This document shows positions 23,097-34,880 of a stretch of 64,000 nt of DNA, in pieces. Location of the stretch: assembly GCF_030272615.1 (NCBI RefSeq), contig NC_081413.1, positions 552,015,136-552,079,135 of the forward strand. The letters run 5' to 3'. The notes below the pieces were generated by a model. It was given only the letters and a program-made list of their open reading frames with translations, was not told where the DNA came from and searched no databases. A program made the position numbers and the translations under genes. Origin of the DNA: Cryptomeria japonica (lineage: Eukaryota > Streptophyta > Pinopsida > Cupressales > Cupressaceae). Position 1 is the first letter of the stretch. The number at the start of each line of letters is the position of its first letter.

Positions 23097-26000
23097 TTCA
23101 TATTTATCAATATGAAAGTGTGATTTTGGTCTTTATTTTTTTTCTTATATTTACACAATGAGATAATTGTGATCTTAATATTCTATCAATAAGAATTTTT
23201 CATCTAACTATCAATATGTCCCAAATATATAAGAATACAATATATTCTCATTCCCATAGTAAAAATAATAAATATGATCATGATGCTCTTGCAAAAACTA
23301 CAAATTTTGCAAATTAGTTGGCTAGATTAGTTACTAGGTAGAATCTTAAATAATTGGTAGATAATTTGAAAGAGATCTTGATAGCAAGTATAGACCATAA
23401 AGAGTGACTAGCACATCTACTTCTTCTTTTATGATCCATTCATCCTCTATTGTTAGTCCTTTTATAACCACTTCAAATTCCCATTATAACCATGATTAAT
23501 TTTATTTTTTACCACTATTAAGTACTTATTCATTTCCCACCTTCCTTCCCACGAGGCACACCTAACTCATTCATCCACTACCATTGGTACTATTATTATT
23601 GCACTTAGAAAAGTCACTTCTATTTCCAAAAACATATCCTATATACACCAAGTAGCCTTAGGTGTATTTCCTCTTCCATAATTTTATTTAAATCCATTAC
23701 TTTCTCCACTTCTCTCCCTTCTTATACCTATACTCATTACTTCATATTAGTTGTCAATCCTCATTAGTCATTATCTAGTCTTCTACCCTAGATGTATGAT
23801 TTGAAAAAATATATTGTGTAGAAAAGTGAGTTGATGTAAAGGTAAGATGAAATGATATTATGATGATTTTAAATAGTTAGACATACATTCAATTTTATAT
23901 TGTATATCATTTATAAATACTTTTCTCATGTACAAGCATCAATATAACACCATTACAAACTCTTTACAAGCAAAAATATTATAAATGACTTATGGAAGAC
24001 CAAGAGTCACTTCTTAAAAATAATCTTTATTTAGAAATCATATCCACACTAGAAGCCAACTCATATTATTATGGTTGGACAATCATAGTTGATGAAGATA
24101 GCTTGTCAAATAGTGTATTTAAAATTGTAATCTATGCATGGACATATTTCTATAACATAAGAACAAGAGACGACACAAATGAATTAATCAAGTTACTCCT
24201 ACTTTTTTCGACACATTATTACACACTACCATTGTTGATGATCATATTCTTGAATATAGCACATAAATAATTTAGTCAATGGAACCAATATCTTAAGTTA
24301 ATCATCTTCATACATTGTAAAATCCTTTTGTATTGAAACAACATTATTCATAGCTTGCCAATTTAAATTATAAGTTGCATCCATTCATATTCATTTTTTT
24401 CCCACATTTCAAGATCAACTTGATTGTCTTCTAAATAATGGCTCATAACAAACGAAGAGTTTGAATCTTCCAACATTCTCTTGCCCTCCAATATATTACC
24501 CAAAGCATATCTTGCTATCGAAATAACCATTGCACATTGTTAGGGTGCAAGTACTACTTTATTTATGATGGAGGGGTAGATCATAGTTTAATAATGAGAT
24601 TTAAATATTTTGTCAATAGGTTAAGTTACTTACTCTCAACCATTAGCACAAATTTTATTGTGGAAATGCAACTTGAATTTGATAATTTATAAAATATATT
24701 CTCCTAGACATTAGTGTAGTTTATGGTGGATATATAATTTAAATTTTGATATTTTATAACATTTATAAATACACATTACAATAGAAATAAGGGAAGGGGA
24801 TAAATAAAAATTTGAAGAATGCATTCATTAATAAAAACATTAATATTATAATCATCAAGTTCATGTTGGTATGAGTAAAGAAAATAATTGTTACTCAATA
24901 TTCTAATATTATTTAGGGATAAATTTATTATTATTAGCTTTAATAATATCATAGTCTAAATTTTTTAATAAGAAGAAATATCACAACTCAAGAAGATAAT
25001 TGCCCTATCAATGAGTATATATTAATATATTGTCAATTCACCATTGTAACATTATCAAAATTAACTTTATTATTCTCTTTATTTATTTATTTTATTTTAT
25101 TCAATAAAGAAAATAAATGAAACATTTTACAATAACAAATACAAATTAGCAATATAACTATTGAAAAAGACAATAGCAATAAGAGTAGCCTATTGAAAGG
25201 AAAACAACAATAGCAACAATTGAGCAAATATTATAGCTAAACTAGCTCCAAAAAGTCATGATTTATGCATAACACTAAGGTTAGTCAAAAACTACAGATC
25301 TTGGTCATGCTCAGCAGAACTAGCTGCATCTTTAGTATTAAATTTAACATTTTATTTATTAAATTATTATTATTTCTTTCGTAGAAATCAATATAAAGTA
25401 TTCATTATAATTAGGATAATATTTTTATTAAGGGTAGTATTTATAGATTGCGTACAAATATTTGTCATGAGGGTAGAATGGTTAATGTACTTCTAATAAT
25501 CTTTGTCAAAAAGCATTTGGTTTTATGGGAAAGTACATTTTTTATGCACCTAGATGATTTGGAGTTGAAATCTCCTACAATAAATATAATAACAATATTA
25601 ACTATTTAATACTAATTAAAAGATAACAATATTAAGTTATCAATATGAATATTACCATTAATTATTGATATTAACATTATTCACAAAGGGTATATTGATG
25701 TGGCATTAATACTAAACTTGATGTATGGGTATCATTTTTATTTTCATTCATGAAATTATTAATGTGGCGTGAGATAACAAATGAAGTCATAATAAGTTAA
25801 TGTGAACCTTACTATTACAATTATAGTGAAAATAGTATGCTCATAATACCTCTATCAATAGAGCATCAAAGGGCCTCTACCTTCTCATGGAATTTCCTAC
25901 CTTTAAAGAGTATGCGTACTTAAAAAAAAAGATGGTTTTCATAACAAATTTTTTGGGCATGATACAAACTTCTATAAGCTTGTAAAAATCCAAACTAAAT

Positions 26001-27880
26001 ACTTAAATAATAACACATAAATTCTCTCTCTTTACCTATCTCTCTCTATACATAGATTCAAATGGAAAGCTATCAATTTGATACAATTTATTGAATACAT
26101 TTAACATTCAATCTTGCAAACTATTAATGATCTAGTTGACATTACTGAACTTGGATTTCTCCCTAATAGTTTTTAATCCTCAAAATGATCTAATTTCCAT
26201 ACTTGAAAGTTGTCATCTCACAAAAATATAACTAGTGTAAGTGTTAGACATTTCATGTCATTAGGTTTGAAATCTTACGAATTAAGATTGTCCATGCTTA
26301 TCAAAACAGATTTATTTTCTTGCCTTGACTAAAACCCTAAACCCTTATGACCCTCACCACTTTATGTTGACTTGATGGTGTACATTCTTGATCACTTAAG
26401 TTATAACTTAAGTTTTTTATACCATCAAAGTGATTGGCCAACTTACCTAAGGCTTGCAATACTACCCAATCGTACCCTGTGTCTCAGATTCAACAATTAC
26501 TTTGTGTGGTGATTTAACACACAATTACAAGACCCTAATAGTAAGGCCTAGTTGTGATCATGAAATTGCATGATTATGATGCGTTTCCTTATGTTAGTGC
26601 ATTTTCCTGCCCTTCATCACCTCTTAGTTGCTGACAGACTAATTTTTTTTCCATTGTGCCATGTGGCCATTCCTAGTTGGTGTTGCATTATAACAAGACT
26701 CCAAGAGAAGGCCAACCTTGAAGTCATGATGCTATGCATGTCTTGGGCCAACCTATTATCTCCAATTGCAATGGAGTGAGATTTTGACAAGTCTATTAGG
26801 CCCATTGATATGATCAAATAAAGGCTCTAATAGTGGTGTACATATGGTGGTCATTCACGTAATCGCAAATGAAAAAGAGCTAGCCTTAACAACAATTACA
26901 ATGGTGTGATAGACTGACGCATGCCCATCCTACTCAGAGGAGATTGTCCAATTTATGGCCCTGACTGATGATGTGTTCAGTTGAATTCTACGTGGTTGGT
27001 TTTGACTGGTCGATAGTTTCTAATGCGATGTATACCTTTTAAGTTGTAAAATTTAAATCTGGTTAGAGCACAGGATCATCATTGATCTCATCACATCAAA
27101 ACCAGATAGACAGTACATATTCTAATATGGAGAACAACCATCTACAAGCCTTTTGTTCATAAGAATAAACCTGATAGTGTGATCTATAGAATAGTGATCA
27201 CCATTAAATCTCAACAACTACTCCAACCGTCATTTTCTTGAGCCATGAGAGCTATATAATGTATTCAATGTACCTTGCCAGAGATCAATGACTTAGATGA
27301 GGCCCATACTCATCGAACTATCAAATCTCTTCTTTTCATGAGCCTAAGGTTGCAATGTAACACCATAATTGTCTCCCATCCCTTTAATAGATTTGCACAC
27401 CTCCATACCATTTTATTATTGAGCAGGTTACCCTCATTCAGTTCTAGGCATCTTTCTTTTTGTTAGAGGGCATTCCCTATGCTTACTGATCTGATCAAAG
27501 TTTTTAGACTTAAATTTTACCCTTCTTTCTCTATAGGGGAGGAGATTAGGGTTTTCTTTAACATGCCTTGGTTTTTTCCTAAATTTTAGTGATAGTTAAA
27601 TAGGCTGATAAGTCTCATTTGTAAGGGTTCCTTCCTAGCTATTGTTTGTGGAGCTTATGCATTGTGTATCTATAGTGTTATTGTAACATAGATTATTCCT
27701 CTCCATAATCAATAAAATTTCTAGATTCGTCCATTTAAACACTATCTATTACTTATGTACATAATATTTATTTGCTAGACAACCTGCAACTACTATCTAT
27801 CATCATCGGTGCACAAAATACTGACATCACTATATGTATTCTTATAAGTTCCTGCTCTCACTATAATTGTCTCAATTAGC
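23097..27880. other. AT-rich DNA without recognisable gene
   Basis: About 4.8 kb holds only short frames. The longest (23,992-24,270, 92 codons, start MEDQESLLKNNLYL) shows no motif. A/T-rich words dominate at 24,700-25,200 and 25,560-25,700. I see no LTR, no inverted termini and no coding domain. Part of 27,500-27,880 may be the 3' untranslated end of the minus-strand LINE3. Confidence 0.55.
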
Positions 27881-30037
27881 CTAGCCGACTGGGGGGTCTA
27901 TGTTTGAAATATCCTCATTAGAGTTGACTACCGCCATGGCTGAACATTCTCCAGTATTCAAGTGGTATCTTGACTCTCCTTTCATTCCTTGTTTATCTAC
28001 TGCTACTAGTTCTTTGCCTTTGTATTTCTCATGGTTTTTCTTTTCCTCATTGTATTCCCTCAGACACTCTTGAAGACCTTTAACGAACAATTTTTAATCT
28101 TCTTTGGTTTACACCCAAGTGTGCCAATATGATACTTCTAAAATGTTTTCTCTAACTGTGTCGTCCTCTAGTAGTTTTTTCAATTTTAAATTTTTGATAT
28201 GTTCATTGTAACTAATAAGTTTGCAATGCAACATTGAAAGTAATAAGTCTTTTGAAAGACTCAATAAGTGCCTATCTAATCCTTTGAAACTTTCCTCATT
28301 TCCAATCTTCCAAATTTACCAAAGTATTTCAATAGAATTTAAAATGAATCATAATAGATTAAGTTCTTTTTTTTGTACTTTTAATAGCACCAAACACAAT
28401 TTTAAAATAAACAATATTATTAATCCACCTTTTCATATCAGTGCAAAAGTGTTGAACCATATTTTTGTAGCTATAAAACAATTAAAAATATATGTTTGAT
28501 GCTTTCCGGTTCCCTGCATATAGAGTACAAATCATTATTATTCATAAAATCTTTATAAGGTAGCATTTGCAATATAAACAACCATTTAAAACAAAATTTC
28601 TTAGGGTAGATATAAGGATTTCAATTCCTAACAAAATACTATTCCATTCATTGTTGCTAAAGTCAACCTGACAGATATTATTAATATGTTTAATAAATCA
28701 TTATTAGTACATAAGGAATTGTAAATCAAATTAGAAGTGGTAATCAATAATTCTTTACCATCAACATATTAGTAATGCAAGTATCTCATCTCATCTTATG
28801 AACAAGTCATTGGAAGGGAAAACTGAGTGCGGGAGTCCCTGATTATAGAGTGTGTCCTCCAACTTGAATTAGGGAGGTCAAATTCCATACTCAAGGAGGC
28901 CTAGGTCTTAAGCTATTCATTAATAAGGATATTCTTAAAACATCAGATCCCCTTAGCATGACATTTTTTGGCAAAGCATCCTTGTAGAAGAGTGAGGGGT
29001 TTACCTTTATAAAATAGGTTCCACCAAATAGATCTCTCTCCACATATGCTGCCATCTTCAATGATGACCCCATTATGAGTGATGATATCCCTCACACACT
29101 CTGAGGCTTTCCATATGGTTTTAACTATTAAGGATCCTATAGGGGCAATAGGGAATCTAGTAGCTATAAGATCACCAAGAGGAAGAAGTTTTCAAGTTTT
29201 GGCTTGTTTAGGAGAGGACAACCTTATATTGTTCCAAAACAAAACTTTTGAAGGCTCCTCTAAATCCAAGGCTTTAAAGATCCATTTTACTGCCAACACA
29301 ACTCCTTGAATTCTAAGGTCTTTTAATCCCACGTCCCATCTCCTTTTGTCTAACAAACACCATTACCACTTAACAGAATGAGCTTTCTTATTACATTTTC
29401 CATCTGACTAGAAAATTTCCTAATATGCTTCTAAAAGTCATTAATTTGATAGCTGCTAAACAACCAAATTGAAGAATAGTAGATACTATAAGAAGAAAGA
29501 ATCTTCTGGCAAACTTGGAGTCTTCCTGCAAGGGAGAGGAACTGCATATTCCATCTATTGAGCTTACTATCAATTCTTTCCTTTATCCACAACCACATCT
29601 CTTTTAGACAAGGGCTAATAGAAAACAAGATGCCTCGGTATCTCACCTATTTAGAGGGACCACCTCATTGAAAACCATATTTATCAAACCAAAATGGGGA
29701 GAGTTCCTCCCATCCTCACATAATTGGCTTGGAGATTGAGAATTGAGCACCATTAGCATCACAAAATATTTCAAATTTTTTTATAAGAGCCTCAACATTG
29801 TTTTCTTCCATTAAAAGAAATAATGTAGTATCATCTACAAATTGAATATTTAATAGATCCTCATTATTTGGTAGGGTGATACCTCTTATCCTAGGAGATA
29901 TAGAAGAATCTCTAAGCAAATAATAGAGAGCATATGAAGAAAAAACAACCAATGGAGGGGCTAGTAGGCAACCCTGTTTGATTGACCTTTCTAAAGAAAA
30001 TATCTTGATCAATGAGTGATTAACATCAACTTGCAAA
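27881..30037 (-). pseudogene. LINE3 ORF2, 3' part: end of RT, thumb and zinc region
   Basis: Minus strand, reading from the insertion point of LINE2: VDVNHSLIKIFSLERSIKQG (RT), then the catalytic motif as QFVDDTTLF (about 29,850) and ISPRIRGITLPNNEDLL. The thumb reads RIDSKLNRWNMQFLSLAGRL (about 29,590-29,530). The C-terminal zinc region is recognisable as WKIGNEESFKG near 28,290. The 69-codon frame at 28,090-27,881 (GLQECLREYNEEKKNHEKYK) continues the same direction and may be the ORF2 end. No RNase H was seen, unlike LINE1 and LINE2. There are many stops. The other parts of this LINE lie at 36,958-37,969 and 47,722-50,786. Confidence 0.78.
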
Positions 30038-30672
30038 ATGGAAGAAGTAGAAGACCCGATAATAAAACAGAACTATTAGAAGGAGATAGAAATGACCTTC
30101 AAAAGAATCCCCCTTTGAAGGAAGATAAAAAGAATGAAATCAGGGAGTTTGAGATCAAAATAGTCAATACTTTTGAGGCTCTACAGATTCAGGAGGAGGA
30201 GAATGCTATCAGTCAAGAGATAATTGAAGATGGTGAGATTGAGAATATCACTGACTCTCATCATGAGGCCCCTCAAGTTTCTATAACAAAAAGCGATGAA
30301 CAGTGCATAAATGAATTTGAAGGACATGAAATTAAACTTGGAAGGAGTAACAAATTTGGATCGCCTAAGGTTAATCTAAATGATTTATTCCAGAATATTG
30401 GAGTTGACACACCCACATCATCCCAAAAAAGAGGAGAACTATGGAGTAATATGCAAGACGAGCCCAGAGAGGAGCAAGATGAAGAAATAATAGGGAATGG
30501 GAAAAAGAAAAAAAATAGGAAGTCAGGATGCTCTAATGGGGTGAAAACTAGGACCAGGTCCAAGGCTGATATTGGTGCTTCAAACTCTTCGCCGGGATGT
30601 AAAACTATGAAATGGAACAGGGACCAAGAGAGAAAGCAAAACATAGCTGATGGAAGGCAACAAACTATATAG
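30038..30672 (+). pseudogene. LINE2 ORF1, C-terminal part
   Basis: One open stretch from the insertion boundary to TAG at 30,670. It is rich in charged residues (EFEIKIVNTFEALQIQEEEN; GNGKKKKNRKSG; KTRTRSKADIGAS), as in the variable C-terminal part of plant LINE ORF1 proteins. The RNA-binding core and zinc knuckle were lost with the 5' truncation. If the TAG at 30,670 is itself a decayed Gln codon, the frame ends at TGA 30,697-30,699, which overlaps the ATG of ORF2 at 30,696 (ATGA). Confidence 0.7.
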
Positions 30673-30695
30673 GAATCCTGCCCCCAGGTTTCCAA

Positions 30696-33600
30696 ATGAA
30701 GGTAATATCATGGAATATCAGAGGCCTAAATGGTCTCAATAAATAGGATATATTACGGAATCTCATTCGAGACCAAAAACCAGATATTGTCCTTGTTCAG
30801 GAAACTAAAATGAGTAAGGAGAAAGTGGATAATTTAAACCTCTTTAAAAATGGAGGGGTATGTGGTAGCAGCTCGAATGGGGATTCGGGTGGAGTGGCTA
30901 TATTCTGGAACAAGAAAACTATTTTAGGAGAAATTATTGATGAAGATGGCAACATAATATCCATGAAAGTTAAAAGCATCTATGATGGAAAGGAATGTGT
31001 AGATACCAATATCTATGCCCCTAATTCCAAATCTACTAGAAGCAAATTTTGGGACAAAATCCAGCAAAAAAGAAGATCCTTCCCTAAGAACAGTTGGGTT
31101 GTGATGGGAGACTTCAATACTCCTCTACAAGGCACTGATAAATCTAGAGGAACTCAAGCTCAACCGGATAGCATATATGACTTGATGGATTTTATCAATA
31201 TCAATTCTCTTATTGATATGGACCTTAATGGAGCCTCCTACACCTGGTCTAACCACAAGGATGGCGATGACCTCATTCAGGTAAGACTTGATAGATCCCT
31301 TGTAACTAATGATTGGATTCTTTCTCATAGATGCTCCCTGTCTGTTAACAATAGAATTGGGTCGGATCATTATCCCATTACTTTTGTTGTTGAGATCATT
31401 AAGAACAATCAGAGCTTCCCCTTTTGGTTTGAGAAAATATGGATTTATCACCCCTATCTTGAAAAATCTATTGCCAACTGGTGGAATATTGATGTGAATG
31501 GAACTGCTATGTATAAAGTTGCCAAAAAACTTAGGAACATCAAATCCAACATTAAGATATGGAACAAGAAGGTCTTTGGTGACATCTTTGACTCAAAGAA
31601 AAAGTTGAAGGAGGAACTTGAACAGATCCAAAATTCTATACAGAGAGAAGGCTATAAAATGTATCCCAAAGCTATGGAAGATGATGTTTTAGTCAAACTT
31701 CACGACGTCATTTCTAGGAAGGAAATTTATTGGAGGCAGAGATCTAGGGCGATCTGGTTGAAGGCTGGGGACAGAAACACTAAATTTTTCCACATGACTT
31801 CTTTGAAACATAAAGCTGCAAACAAAATTTCTAGATTAATTGTTGAGGACAAAATTCTTCTTAATGAGGATGAAATTAGGGATGAAGCTATTAGTTTTTT
31901 CTCTCAACTCCTGACTAGGAACAAGGATATTGATTATACCCAACAACATGATTTGGTTAATATCATTCCCAAGATCATTAAGCCTAATCAAAATAAGGCC
32001 CTTTCTGCTATCCCTTCTACTGGGGAAATTAAAAAAGTTGTCTTGTCTTTTCAAGGGGATAAAGCTCCGGGTCTTGATGGATTCCCTATGTTTTTCTTCT
32101 AGGAATTTTGGCATATTGTGGGAGAAGACACTGTCAATGCGGTTAAAGAATTTTTTGGCTCTAGAAGAATCCTTAAGGAATTCAATTCCACTTTTATTGC
32201 CTTATTTCCTAAGGTTGCTGGAGCGGATTCTTTGCGAAAATTTAGGCCAATAAGCCTATGTAACTCTTTCTATAAGATTATATCTAAAGTTTTGACTACT
32301 AGAATTTTGGCTGTCCTCCCCTTCATCATTTCTAAGGAGCAAAAAGGTTTTGTTCCTGGCAGACATATTTTGGACTCTATCATTCTTGTGCATGAGAATA
32401 TTCATTCCCTCAATGCTTCTAACCAAGAAGGTTTTTTGATAAAGTTGGATCTGGTGAAAGCTTATGATAGAGTGGATTGGCAAGCTCTTTTTAGAATCAT
32501 GGAGGCTTTTGGATTTGATGAGAAGATAATCAAAATTATTAGAGAGCTGATATCTACTCCTATGTTTTTAATTCTCATTAATGGATCTCCTACTAAATTA
32601 TTTAAATCGTCAAGGGGGCTCAGACAAGGAGATCCCATATCTCCTATTCTTTTCACCATCTTGGCAGAGAGCGTGAGCAGATTGATCCAAAAATTGAAAG
32701 TGAATAAAATCATCAAAGGCCTTCAACCTTCCTCTGCTAATGTTTTTTGTTCTCACCAATAGTTTGTTGATGATACTATCCTTATGGGATATTTGTCTGT
32801 TGGGGAGGCTGATGCCTTTAAAAGTGCTCTTAATTCCTATGCTATGGCTACTAGCCAGCAAGTCAATTGGGACAAATCGGCTATATATTTCATGAACACT
32901 TCGGTCACAAGACAATAGAGAATTACTAAAATTATTGGTTGCAAGGCGGACATGATCCCTTCCACCTACCTGGGTCTCCCCTTGGGTTTAGTTCCCCCAA
33001 ATTCCTTCTAGAATATGCTTAGTGACAAACTCAACAAAAAACTTGCTAGATGGAAAGGTTCCATCTTATCTCAGGCTGGGAAGCTACAGCTTCTTCAAAC
33101 TACTCTCCAAAATCTCCTTGTTTATGCTCTCAGTTTATTTGGTATCCCAGTTAAATTTGCTGAAGCATTAGAAAGAATCCAGAAGAGATTTCTACGGTCC
33201 GAAGTTGAAGAAAAAAAGAGGATTCCCTTGGTTGCTTGGGATAAAGTGTGTAAACCAAAGTGCAAAGGTGGGCTGGGGATTAAAGATCTAAAAACTTTTA
33301 ATAAAGCTCTCCTTGCAAAACAAATCTGGAGAGCTTATGACATCAAGAAAGATTGGAACCGAATCTGGTTTGACAAATATATCTAGAATCAGCCCCTCCA
33401 GGATTTCCTTAACTCTGAAGACATCCCTGTCAGATCCTACATTTGGAATAGTATTGTCAAATCCATAAAAGTGGCCAAAGTTGGAGCTGGATGGGTCCTT
33501 GGAAAAGGTGACAAAATTAGGTTTTGGGAGGATCCTTGGATGAATAATGAACCTCTCTTTGATAAAGGCAATAGTCAACTTATTGAGGAATGTAAAAGGA

Positions 33601-34880
33601 GGTTTGGACCTATGGTGTGTGACTACTGGAAGGAGAACAAATGGGTTAGGCTTGATGTTATACATGTCAGATTTTCTCTGCTCCAGCAAGAGCTGCTGTC
33701 TTTTTCTATTAACAAAGACTATGATGATGTTTTTCTCTGCAAAAGTAATCCTAGAGGTGACTTTACGGTTGCTTCTACCTACAAAAACACCTTCACTCAA
33801 ACCAATAACCCCATTTGGGGTAAAGTTTGGAACATAATTCTGATCTCTAAAGTCAATATATTCTTTTGGCTTGCTACTCACAATAGGATCCTAACTATTG
33901 GCAATTTGGTCCGAAGAGGTTTCATGTTCCCTAATAGGTGTGAGCTATGCTAGAAAGAGGAAGAAACAGTTGATCATCTGTTTTTCCACTTCTCATTTAC
34001 CTGGGAAATTTGGAGTAAGTTTTGGGAGAATTGGAAAGTTGATTGGGTCATGAACAAGAGTCTCAAGGATATTATCTAGCAATGGACTTTCCCCACCAAT
34101 TGTTCTCTTATAAAGAACATATGGTCCCTGATCCTCCTCATGACCTGCTGGGGAATTTGGAAAGAGAGAAATAATAGAGTATTTAGGGATGCAAAGTGCA
34201 CCTCTCAGGTGGTCTTTGAAAAAATATGCAAGGCTATAAAAGAAAACATAAATATTCCTCACAAGAACAATAAACTTTGGCTTGTTAATGATATCAATGA
34301 AATTGAAAAAGGCATCCTTACTAAATGGAACCTAATTCACAAAGTTTTCAGATTTGACAATAAGAATAGGAGAAACAATATTGTTTGGCACTTTCCTGAT
34401 CATGATTGGATAAAGGTGAATTTCGATGGGGCAGCTAAAGGCAACCTTGGGAAGTCTGGTGGTGGAGTCATAAGAAATGCTCAAGGTGTCTATATTGCTG
34501 CTATTGCTTCTCCCTTTGGGGTCCAAAATAATTATGTGGCCGAAGCTCTGGCCATGCTAAAAAGCCTCCAGCTTGCTTAGCAATTCAAATTTTAAAAAAT
34601 TTGGCTAGAAGGGGACTCCCTAAATATCATCCAGGCCCTTAAAGGTACTAGTTTTGTCTCTTGGAATATTACTAACTTAGTAGAAAGTGCTAAAAAATTA
34701 TTAAATGACTATGTTAGTATTATCATAACTCACACTTTAAGAGAAGGGAATAAGGTTGCGGACCTTTTAGCTAATGAAGGGGTCAATTTAGAGGTGGAGG
34801 TTAAATACATCAGAGAGACCCATTGCAAAAGGGTTGTTAGAGAGCAATTATTTTTTGATCGTATCAATGGATCAAGTTAA
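30696..34880 (+). pseudogene. LINE2 ORF2: endonuclease, reverse transcriptase, zinc region, RNase H
   Basis: A single frame of 1,394 codons without any shift. Endonuclease: ISWNIRGLNGLNK, VLVQETKM, NIYAPNS, MGDFNTPL, LDRSLV, GSDHYPI (30,700-31,375). RT: RPISLCNSFYKIISKVLTTR, KLDLVKAYDRVDW, SRGLRQGDPISPILF, FVDDTILMG (32,245-32,790). Then the thumb (KLARWKGSILSQAGKLQLLQ) and the zinc region (MFPNRCELC to 33,950, DHLFFHFSFTW). RNase H (34,410-34,800) keeps the four acidic sites in VNFDGAAKG, AEALAML, EGDSLNII and KVADLLAN. It is broken only by stops: TAG at 30,744, 32,100, 32,760, 32,916, 33,009, 33,384, 33,951, 34,077 and 34,578, and TAA at 34,593. Most sit where Gln would fit. The frame ends at TAA 34,878. 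Confidence 0.93.

Noticed and set aside
23992-24270. Possible 92-codon gene (MEDQESLLKNNLYL...)
   Set aside because: No recognisable domain, no promoter or neighbouring exon, AT-rich surroundings; kept only as part of the unassigned stretch.
30273-30695. Open frame of 140 codons on the minus strand
   Set aside because: It is the complement of LINE2 ORF1; its low-complexity Ser/Phe/Pro run mirrors the Lys/Glu-rich plus-strand protein.
33288-33881. Minus-strand frame of 197 codons
   Set aside because: It is the exact shadow of the LINE2 ORF2 region, whose plus-strand motifs are clear.
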